From assembly GCA_030045215.1 (NCBI GenBank), contig JASIBJ010000240.1, forward strand, positions 1 through 6,632: a stretch of 6,632 nucleotides of DNA. The letters are read 5' to 3'. Position numbers and translations under genes: made by a program. The notes under the pieces were generated by a model. The model saw nothing but the letters and a program-made list of their open reading frames with translations, did no database searches and was not told the DNA's origin. Positions 1 to 5,098 of this stretch are shown here, piece by piece (position 1 is the first letter of the stretch; each line of letters begins with the position of its first letter). This DNA comes from Streptosporangiaceae bacterium (GTDB lineage Bacteria; Actinomycetota; Actinomycetes; Streptosporangiales; Streptosporangiaceae).

Positions 1-2
1 CC

Positions 3-329
3 TGGGCGCTCGGTTGCCGTGACCTGCCTGCTGAGCTGGGCAAGGGACCGGCGTACCTGTTTGTCCAGTGGGGCGGCGGCACGGTCACGGACTGCCGCAT
101 CATCGGCCCAGACGACCCGCTCGATGCGACCTACGTGCTGACCATGGATTACCGGGACTGGAACGCGCTGCACCACGGCTACGACGCGCAGCGGACCGTC
201 ATGTACCGCAAGATCCTGCTCGAGGACGGCAACCTGCTCGAGTTTTTCAAGACGATCTATTTCTTCGTCGAGTGCCTCGCCGTTATCGGCGCAGTGCCGG
301 CCGAGTATCCGGAGCTCGCCATAAGGTAG
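3..329 (+). CDS. SCP2-like (sterol carrier) domain protein, C-terminal part
   Basis: This is the 3' end of a gene whose start lies left of the window. The frame is open from base 3 and ends at TAG (327-329), giving 108 visible residues. The visible part reads as a beta strand (AYLFVQWGGG), a short acidic turn (GPDDPLDATYVLTMDYRDW), then a helical C-terminus rich in Phe, Leu and Tyr (LLEFFKTIYFFVECLAVIG). The order 'hydrophobic strand - xYxDW - xxxG - conserved helix before a GD/DGN turn' resembles the C-terminal half of SCP2 sterol-transfer domains, which bind lipids or acyl-CoAs in a hydrophobic tunnel. That assignment is by pattern only. The gene converges on the catabolic operon and is probably unrelated to it. 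It has no visible catalytic motif, and the N-terminal part could hold another domain. Confidence 0.5.
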   Translation, partial: WALGCRDLPAELGKGPAYLFVQWGGGTVTDCRIIGPDDPLDATYVLTMDYRDWNALHHGYDAQRTVMYRKILLEDGNLLEFFKTIYFFVECLAVIGAVPAEYPELAIR

Positions 330-367
330 GCCTGCCGGGGCTGGAATCGCGACTGTCCCGGCCTTAT
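321..367. terminator. Candidate bidirectional terminator between convergent genes
   Basis: Two nested inverted-repeat segments span the short gap between the convergent stop codons. ATAAG (321-325) pairs with CTTAT (363-367), and GCCGGG (334-339) pairs with CCCGGC (357-362). An 8-base bulge lies on the left side and the loop is 17 bases. The structure includes the TAG of the plus-strand gene (327-329) and the TAA of the minus-strand gene (366-364), so it could end transcription from both sides. There is no T-tract on either side, which is common for hairpin terminators in high-GC actinobacteria but weakens the call. Confidence 0.35.
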
Positions 368-1089
368 CGGCCTGGCGGCTCCGCCCGTTTTGTGCCAGCG
401 GACTCGGGGGCGCGTTCGGCTTCCGCGGCGGTGGAGAGCACGGCCTTGACCTGGCCGGCTATGTCCGGGCCGCCAGGCAGCAGCGCCTCGAAGATGGCGC
501 CGCCGATCGTGAAACCCCACGCGCCGGCCTCCCCGATGTCGCGTATCTGCCGAGGGGAGGCGACCGAGCCGGCGACGATCACCGGCCCGGATGCGGCCGC
601 GACCACGGCCCGAACCAGCGAGACGGGGTCCGCCGAGGGGTGCCGGTAGGCGAGCAGGTCGAGGCCGTCGATGCCCGGCGTCGCGGTGAGCTCGCGAGCG
701 TGCTCGGCAATCTCGCGAATCTCGCCCTTCAGGATGCTGGGATGATCCACGACCGTGCCGGGGAACGGGCAATAGCGCATACCAGAGCCGGCGAGGATCT
801 CGCGGCCCCGGTCAGGATGTGTGCCGCCCAGCACCCAGTCCACGCCGATGCTGCCGGCCGCGGAAATGCTCCTGATCTCGGCATCCTCCGTGGTCGAGAC
901 CACCTCGAGCATGACCTCGAGGCCATCGTCGTGTGCTGCCTTGGTGACACGGGCGAGCTCATCCGGGGTTGCGCCGATGTCCTTGAAGCCCACGTAGCGC
1001 AGCCCCGTGCCGCGTACCTGGTCGTAGACCTGGCGCGCGTTGGCGACCGTGGCGTCGTGGTGAGTCAGCATGAAGACGAACTCAGGCAC
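364..1089 (-). CDS. Phosphate-binding (beta/alpha)8-barrel protein, function unassigned
   Basis: Last gene of the minus-strand operon, 241 residues. Its GTG start (1089-1087) overlaps the end of the phosphatase gene by 8 bases (GTGCCTGA), so translation is probably coupled. The protein reads as a small TIM barrel: a strand 1 motif near residues 4-12 (FVFMLTHHD), YVGFKDIG at 32-39, an acidic residue in VMLEVVS (Glu62), WVLGGTHP at 85-92, CPFPGTVVDHPS at 107-118, and LLAYRH at 145-150. It closes with a typical HisA/HisF/KDPG-aldolase-like phosphate site, VAGSV at 172-176 and GFTIGGAIFE at 192-201. This predicts a cytosolic enzyme for a phosphorylated substrate, most likely an aldolase, isomerase or epimerase. 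Lys36, Asp37, Glu62, His91 and His150 are candidate active-site residues. The last 25 residues or so are Ala/Pro/charged and look disordered. I do not recognise a characterised family member. The fold call is fairly sure; the reaction is unknown. Confidence 0.75.
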   Translation of the reverse strand: MPEFVFMLTHHDATVANARQVYDQVRGTGLRYVGFKDIGATPDELARVTKAAHDDGLEVMLEVVSTTEDAEIRSISAAGSIGVDWVLGGTHPDRGREILAGSGMRYCPFPGTVVDHPSILKGEIREIAEHARELTATPGIDGLDLLAYRHPSADPVSLVRAVVAAASGPVIVAGSVASPRQIRDIGEAGAWGFTIGGAIFEALLPGGPDIAGQVKAVLSTAAEAERAPESAGTKRAEPPGR

Positions 1090-1951
1090 GTTCCAGATTC
1101 CTCGTTTCCCGCGCAGCCGCGGCCTCGTGCCGGATCGGTACGCCGAGCAGCAGCTCGGGCATTGCCTGGATCACGTATTCGGGCATCGCAGACGGTTCGG
1201 CAACGGCGACGTCGGCTGGGCTCGTGGCGCCGGTGAGCACCAGCACTCCGGCCATGCCCGCGCTCCTGGCCATCACCATGTCCGTGCTGAGCCGGTCTCC
1301 CACCAGGGCAGCGCGAGCCGCCGCCACCCCCAGCCGCTCCAGCACCGCGGCGGCCATGTGCCTGCTCGGCTTCCCGACGACTGCCTCGGCGACGGCGCCG
1401 GTGCAGGCCTCAACGGCGGCCAGCATGGCCGCGCAGTCGGGCAGGCCGCCGTCGGGAGTCGGACAGTACGGGTCCGGGTTGGTCGCCACGAGCCTGGCCC
1501 CGCGCAGCCGCACCGCCCGGTAGGCGGCGAGCAGCTTGGCGTAGTCGAAGGTGCGGTCAAACGCCACGACGACCACGTCCGCGGCCGCGGGATCCAGGGT
1601 GAGGGCGAACCCGGCAGCCGACAGGGTGTCCAGGAGCAGCGGCTCGCCGAGCACCAGCAGCCGGGCCTGCCGGCAGGCTGACCGCAGGTACGACACCAGC
1701 GCATCGGTGGCGGTCACCACGTCCGCGCCGGTCGCCTCGACGCCAAGGCCGCGCAGCTTGCCGGCGTAGTCCTCCGCGCTGTGCAGGGGGTTGTTGGTCA
1801 CGAACACGACCGGGCGGCCGGCCTCGCGGATGCGCCAGATCGTCTCGATCGCGCCCGGCAGCGGCGCGTCGCCGAGGTAGACCGTGCCATCCAGGTCGAA
1901 TGCGTAGCCGTCGAACAGAAAGGTCGGCGGCCCCCGATGCTCTGCGCTCAC
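1082..1951 (-). CDS. HAD-IIA family phosphatase (NagD/AraL-type)
   Basis: A 289-residue haloacid dehalogenase superfamily hydrolase with all four motifs. Motif I is AFDLDGT (17-23; nucleophile Asp19, general acid/base Asp21). Motif II is VFVTNNP (49-55). Motif III is VGKPS (192-196; Lys194). Motif IV is LVGDRLSTDM (216-225; Asp219, Asp224). The segment between motifs II and III has the size and content of a C2 cap, with ATNPD and a 'GGLPDCAAMLAAVEACTG'-type stretch, which places it in subclass IIA with NagD, AraL, 4-nitrophenyl phosphatase and phosphoglycolate phosphatases. These are cytosolic Mg-dependent enzymes that dephosphorylate small sugar or polyol phosphates, often loosely. The GTG start at 1951 gives a GTGA overlap with the dehydrogenase stop. 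Pairing with an AraM-type gene parallels araL-araM of Bacillus subtilis. The likely role is removing phosphate from a pathway intermediate or overflow product; the substrate cannot be read from the sequence. Confidence 0.9.
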   Translation of the reverse strand: MSAEHRGPPTFLFDGYAFDLDGTVYLGDAPLPGAIETIWRIREAGRPVVFVTNNPLHSAEDYAGKLRGLGVEATGADVVTATDALVSYLRSACRQARLLVLGEPLLLDTLSAAGFALTLDPAAADVVVVAFDRTFDYAKLLAAYRAVRLRGARLVATNPDPYCPTPDGGLPDCAAMLAAVEACTGAVAEAVVGKPSRHMAAAVLERLGVAAARAALVGDRLSTDMVMARSAGMAGVLVLTGATSPADVAVAEPSAMPEYVIQAMPELLLGVPIRHEAAAARETRNLERA

Positions 1952-3384
1952 GGCACTGCCCCCGCGATTCCCGCCCTCGCGGCGCCCGCTCGCGTGACGG
2001 CGGTCCTCGTGATGCCAGCCTCAGCTAGCACGGCGGCAACGTCCGCCGGCTCCCAGATCCCGAGCAGGCAGGCGAGATCGACGACGGTGAAACGGTTGCG
2101 CATCAGGTGGCAGTTGGCCAGCGCCCATCTCGCCGTCTCGGTGTCGACCGGCGGGTTGAGCTCAGCCATTCCGGCCGGGGCTCCGCTCCGGCGCAGCGCG
2201 CTGCGCAGCACCGCCGGTTCCTCGAGCAGGCGGGCCGCCTCATCAAGCTGCGCCGGATCAAGCTGGTCGGCCTCACCATGCCGGTCCCGCCACCGCGCGA
2301 GCTTGCGCTGGTAGTCGCTCCAGCACTCCTCGGCCATCGCACCAGAAGGGTCGAGGGAGCCGAACGCCCGCAGCACCGCCGGGCGCATCTGATCCTCTGG
2401 CGGGCACCGCATGAGCCGTGCGCCCGACCGCGCCGCTCGCCTGACGTGCTGCCAGACCAGCGCGGCCAGGACCGAGGCCACACCGACCTGGGCACCGTGA
2501 TAGGCGCTCCGTCGGCCCTCGCGCGTGGCCGCCATCTCCAGCAGGTGGCTGATCGTGTGCTCGGCCCCGGACGCCGGGGCCGTGGTGCCCGCGAGTCCCA
2601 TGCCGACGCCGCTGAGCGTGAGCACCTTCGCGGTGAGTTCGATCGCTCCGGTATCGGCCTGCCGTAGCAGCGGCGCGGCCTGCAGCAGGGCCTGACCGTG
2701 CGCTCTCACCATCGTGACGACGTCCTCGGCGTAGCTGTCGTCCATGCCGAGCAAGCCGGCGATCCGCCAGTCGGCCGGTGCGGTGAACATCGCCAGGAGG
2801 TCGCCGACGCCTGCCAGGTTGAGCGGCAGCGGAGCCTCGGCCAGCAGTTGAGTGTCGGCGATCAGCGCGTCGGGCCAGGCTGTCGGCGTGGTCCGCTTGA
2901 CGCCGTCGACGAGCAGCACCGACTGATCGTCGGCGTAGCCGTTGACGCTCAGCGCTGTCTGCACGACCACGAGCGCGGGATCGCGCAGCCGGGCGGCGAC
3001 CGCCTTGCCGATGTCGGTCACCGTTCCCGAGCCTACCGTGACGATGACGGACGCGCCTGACGCGGCGGCGGTTGCCGCCCCCACCGTGCGCTCGTCGGCG
3101 TGCACGCCGTCCGCACCCTCAAGCGCCGGCACCCGGCGCACGTCGCCGATCCGGGCCAGCAGTGCCTCGACCAGGGCGGTCGTTTCGGCGCCCAGGCGCT
3201 TTTTCGGGACCGCGTCCGCCAGGATCACGATCGGTCCGGCGAGCGGGGCGGTTCCGATCGCCCGGATCATGGCGGGCAGCCGCAGCAGCGCGTCGGCCCC
3301 GATGTCGACCGCCCGCAGGCCAACCTGGCGCGCGGGCGTCGCGTAACGCTGCACGTCGAATGTCGCGTCCGGCACGTCAGGCAT
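1948..3384 (-). CDS. Glycerol-1-phosphate dehydrogenase-type (AraM/EgsA-like) dehydrogenase
   Basis: A 478-residue member of the iron-containing alcohol dehydrogenase/dehydroquinate-synthase-like superfamily, closest in pattern to sn-glycerol-1-phosphate dehydrogenases. The Rossmann part contains VGSGTVTDIGK (117-127) for NAD(P). It is followed by TALSVNGYAD (143-152), DGVKRTTP (160-167) and IADTQLLAEAP (175-185), which are family hallmarks. Predicted metal ligands are Asp195 in GVGD, a His in AEHTISH (His276/His280) and His296 in YHGAQVG. Known relatives reduce dihydroxyacetone phosphate to glycerol-1-phosphate using Zn or Ni. Here the catabolic setting suggests the reverse oxidation of an alcohol phosphate (inference). 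Two oddities: the usual Ser-x-Asp-Gly of the substrate loop is SVNG here (Asn148), and the protein is longer than the roughly 350-400 residues usual for the family, with extra helical sequence and an Ala/Thr/Arg-rich tail after about residue 440. Its ATG overlaps the kinase stop by one base (TGATG). Confidence 0.85.
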   Translation of the reverse strand: MPDVPDATFDVQRYATPARQVGLRAVDIGADALLRLPAMIRAIGTAPLAGPIVILADAVPKKRLGAETTALVEALLARIGDVRRVPALEGADGVHADERTVGAATAAASGASVIVTVGSGTVTDIGKAVAARLRDPALVVVQTALSVNGYADDQSVLLVDGVKRTTPTAWPDALIADTQLLAEAPLPLNLAGVGDLLAMFTAPADWRIAGLLGMDDSYAEDVVTMVRAHGQALLQAAPLLRQADTGAIELTAKVLTLSGVGMGLAGTTAPASGAEHTISHLLEMAATREGRRSAYHGAQVGVASVLAALVWQHVRRAARSGARLMRCPPEDQMRPAVLRAFGSLDPSGAMAEECWSDYQRKLARWRDRHGEADQLDPAQLDEAARLLEEPAVLRSALRRSGAPAGMAELNPPVDTETARWALANCHLMRNRFTVVDLACLLGIWEPADVAAVLAEAGITRTAVTRAGAARAGIAGAVP

Positions 3385-4862
3385 CAGGTGATCGCTTCCA
3401 CGGCGTCGAAAAGCTCACGGTAGCGGCGGTAGCCCTCGTCATAGCACGCAGACCGGTCCGGCTCGGGCTCGTAGCGTTCTTCGCCGAGCCGTGCCATCTG
3501 CCTGGCCGCCGCGCCGGCGTCCGGATACATGCCCGCTCCGACGGCGGCCAGCATGGCGCCGCCCAGCGCGGTGGGTTCCGGCCCGAGTACCGGACGCACC
3601 GGCAGGCCGCACATATCGGCCTTGATCTGCAGCCAGAGCGGGCTGCGGGCGCCGCCGCCGACGACCCTTATCTCGGTCCCTGGCAGGCCCATGGCCTGTA
3701 GTCGCGTCGTGACGTCGCGCAGCGCGCAGACGCAGCCCTCAACGACGGCACGGCTGAGATGGCGGCGGTCGTGGCTCAACGACAGCCCGTGAAAGGTCCC
3801 GCGCATCCGGTCGTTCCAGCGCGGCGCGGTCGCGCCGGACAGGGAGGGCAGGAACGTGACCCCGTCCGAACCGGCCGGAGCCTCGGCCGCCCAGGACAAG
3901 ATCTCGGGCTGCCGGGCACCGAGCACAGTCGCCAGCCATAGGATGCTGCCGCCGGAGACGAAGCCCGGGTTTTCCACGAAGATTGCCCCGTCGAGCGCAT
4001 GCGCGTGCGTCTCCAGCAGCCGCTCGCTGTCCAGCACTAACGCCGGGGCCACCGTGCCAACTGGCTCGGCGGTGCCGGTCACGTCCGCGATCAGGCCGGG
4101 CTCGACTACGCCCGCGCCGAGGGCGGCTCCGTGGTCGTCGCCGGTGCCGACGACGGCCAGGCAGCCGGCGGTCAGCCCTGCCTCGGCGGCCGCCTCGGCG
4201 AGCAGGTGTCCGGCAATCTCGTGCGAGGCGGCGATAGGCGCGAAAAGCCCGGTCGAAAGACCGGTGGCCTCGAGCAACTGCTCGGACCACCCTCGCCTGG
4301 CCACGTCGTAGACGAGGCTGGAGGACGCGTTCGCGTGATCTTGCAGCGGGCGCCCGGTCAGCCAGCCCAGCAGGTAAGCCGCCGGAGGCAGCAGCAGCGC
4401 CGACTCGCGGAAGACGTCAGGTTCCTCGTCACGCAGCCACATCATCTTGGGAGCGGCGTGGGAGGCATCGGCCACCAGCCCGGTGGTCTGGAAGACCGCA
4501 TCGGGGCCGAGCGCGCTCGCCACCCGGCTGGCCTGTATGACGGCCCGCTTGTCCAGCCAGATGATCGCGGGCCGTAGCGGCCTCAGCTTGCGGTCCACCG
4601 CCACGACGCCGTCCACCTGGCACGCTAGTCCGATGTGCGCAACCTCCGACGGCGCGATCGCGGCGGTCGCGAGCAAAGCGTGCACCACCGCGCAGATCCC
4701 CGCTCGCCATTCGGCCGGGTCTTGCTCGGCCCAGCCGGGGGCGGGGTGATTCAGGCCGCACGGATGCGCGGCAGTCGCCCGCGGAGCGCCGTCCGGGCCG
4801 CAGAGCACGCCCTTGACGCTCTGCGAACCCACGTCGATCCCGATGAGGTGCGAGCCAGCCAC
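3384..4862 (-). CDS. FGGY-family carbohydrate/polyol kinase
   Basis: First full gene of the operon: an ATP-dependent kinase of the xylulokinase/glycerol kinase family, acting in the cytosol. I chose GTG at 4862 (492 residues) because it places the first strand, LIGIDVGSQSVKG, five residues after the start and follows the stop of the upstream 40-codon frame by 4 bases. An in-frame ATG at 4901 would add 13 Gly/Pro-rich residues; neither start has a clear Shine-Dalgarno sequence. Numbered from GTG: phosphate-1 loop 8-18, GWAEQDP 43-49, substrate-loop CQVDG 81-85, IIWLDKRA 100-107, catalytic-base region GTGDDHGAALGAG 239-251 (Asp242 aligns with the catalytic Asp), VTGTAEP around 261-267, and the adenosine motif VVGGGARSPLW 400-410 followed by ALGGAMLAA. 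Length is normal. True xylulokinases have a QMHG motif where this has QVDG, and glycerol kinase motifs are absent, so the substrate is probably neither xylulose nor glycerol. Confidence 0.9.
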   Translation of the reverse strand: MAGSHLIGIDVGSQSVKGVLCGPDGAPRATAAHPCGLNHPAPGWAEQDPAEWRAGICAVVHALLATAAIAPSEVAHIGLACQVDGVVAVDRKLRPLRPAIIWLDKRAVIQASRVASALGPDAVFQTTGLVADASHAAPKMMWLRDEEPDVFRESALLLPPAAYLLGWLTGRPLQDHANASSSLVYDVARRGWSEQLLEATGLSTGLFAPIAASHEIAGHLLAEAAAEAGLTAGCLAVVGTGDDHGAALGAGVVEPGLIADVTGTAEPVGTVAPALVLDSERLLETHAHALDGAIFVENPGFVSGGSILWLATVLGARQPEILSWAAEAPAGSDGVTFLPSLSGATAPRWNDRMRGTFHGLSLSHDRRHLSRAVVEGCVCALRDVTTRLQAMGLPGTEIRVVGGGARSPLWLQIKADMCGLPVRPVLGPEPTALGGAMLAAVGAGMYPDAGAAARQMARLGEERYEPEPDRSACYDEGYRRYRELFDAVEAIT

Positions 4863-4866
4863 CGGG

Positions 4867-4989
4867 TCAGGCCCGTCGCCGTAGGGACATATCCCGGTCA
4901 TACACGACGCACGAGCCCGCCGTCGACCGCGGGTGCCCGCCGGCCGGCCCGCCGCCGGTGACCACTACCGCCTCCCGGAACTCGTTCAC
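4867..4989 (-). pseudogene. Short reading frame resembling a truncated short-chain dehydrogenase N-terminus
   Basis: A 40-codon minus-strand frame starts with GTG at 4989, preceded three bases upstream by AGGAGG (4998-4993), the strongest Shine-Dalgarno sequence in the window. It reads VNEFREAVVVTGGG, very like the first strand and cofactor loop of an SDR (VVVTGG.x.GIG). It later contains CVVYDRD, like the second SDR strand with its cofactor-selecting Asp. Between them there are only 12 residues where about 18-20 are usual, the GxG spacing is off, and the frame ends in TGA (4869-4867) with the rest of the dehydrogenase missing. I infer an internally deleted remnant of an SDR gene that once headed the kinase operon and may still provide translation initiation for it. 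Alternatives are a real small protein or leader peptide coupled to the kinase, or chance resemblance. G/C at third positions is high, as in real genes here. Confidence 0.45.
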
Positions 4990-5018
4990 TGTCCTCCTCA
5001 GGCCGGCCGAGTCAGCAG

Positions 5019-5046
5019 AACATTGTTTGACTTCCAGTCGTCTGAC
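5019..5046. promoter_or_regulatory. Candidate operator cluster of three short palindromes
   Basis: Three short palindromes lie almost end to end over the -35 box: AACA-T-TGTT (5019-5027), GACT-TCC-AGTC (5029-5039) and GTC-T-GAC (5040-5046). A wider inverted pair, TTCCAG (5032-5037) and CTGGAA (5056-5061), flanks the region from -35 to just past the -10. A dimeric GntR/HutC protein bound here would block its own promoter and sit close to any minus-strand promoter. None of these matches the GTnTAnAC-type core known for some HutC-family sites, so which one is bound, if any, is unknown. Confidence 0.35.
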
Positions 5047-5055
5047 CACCATACT
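5027..5055 (+). promoter_or_regulatory. Promoter of the GntR regulator (-35 TTGACT, -10 CATACT)
   Basis: TTGACT (5027-5032) and CATACT (5050-5055) are separated by exactly 17 bases, a good housekeeping-sigma arrangement for an actinobacterium. The stretch is also clearly AT-richer than its surroundings. Transcription would start near 5061-5063. This supports starting the regulator at GTG 5095 rather than at the in-frame ATG 4933 or TTG 5024, both of which lie upstream of the predicted transcript start. Confidence 0.6.
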
Positions 5056-5062
5056 CTGGAAA

Positions 5063-5098
5063 ATGCCGGAGGACGCACCGGAAGGCGCCGTCACGTGA
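5063..5098 (+). other. Possible leaderless mini-ORF overlapping the regulator start
   Basis: An ATG at 5063 falls 7 bases after the -10 box, right at the expected transcription start. It opens an 11-codon frame (MPEDAPEGAVT) whose TGA (5096-5098) overlaps the regulator's GTG in a GTGA arrangement. If transcription starts at 5063 the mini-ORF would be translated without a leader, as actinobacteria often do, and would be coupled to the regulator. The peptide has no obvious function, and the arrangement could be chance. Confidence 0.3.

Larger units (their letters stand above)
4863..5094. promoter_or_regulatory. Divergent control region between kinase operon and regulator/permease
   Basis: This gap separates the minus-strand catabolic operon from the plus-strand regulator. 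From the left it holds the GGGACATATCCC near-palindrome (4884-4895, 10 of 12 bases symmetric), which straddles the alternative kinase-start area, and then the SDR-like remnant with its AGGAGG. A perfect GGCCGGCC palindrome lies at 5001-5008, and the only AT-richer stretch is 5010-5063, which carries the plus-strand promoter. A minus-strand promoter for the kinase operon must also lie here. The best I see is TGGTCA (5047-5042) and CAATGT (5024-5019) with 17-base spacing, but the -10 match is poor and I do not annotate it separately. Confidence 0.6.

Noticed and set aside
68..649. Long plus-strand open frame of 193 codons
   Set aside because: It lies out of frame over the SCP2-like gene end and antisense to the barrel gene. 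It is Arg/Pro/Ala-rich with no domain pattern, as expected for a high-GC shadow frame.
364..1089. Reading the barrel protein as PcrB/geranylgeranylglyceryl phosphate synthase because it sits with an AraM-like gene
   Set aside because: The fold is similar, but the prenyl-phosphate-site motifs I would expect are not visible, so I left it unassigned.
640..1236. Plus-strand open frame of 198 codons opposite the barrel and phosphatase genes
   Set aside because: The minus-strand genes have complete family motifs and coupled overlaps. This frame has none and crosses their junction.
1070..1681. Plus-strand open frame of 203 codons opposite the phosphatase
   Set aside because: Low-complexity Gly/Arg/His content with no domain, antisense to a well-supported HAD gene.
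3739..4290. Minus-strand frame of 183 codons inside the kinase gene
   Set aside because: A different frame of the same strand as the kinase; Arg-rich translation with no motif.
4937..5008. GGCC/CCGG-rich repeats as a terminator or attachment site
   Set aside because: Short GC palindromes such as GGCCGGCC are frequent by chance at this base composition. No flanking duplication or integrase is present.
4933..5094. N-terminal extension of the regulator to ATG 4933
   Set aside because: The extension runs through the promoter and palindromes, has no GntR homology pattern, and GTG 5095 has its own ribosome site and gives the normal family length.
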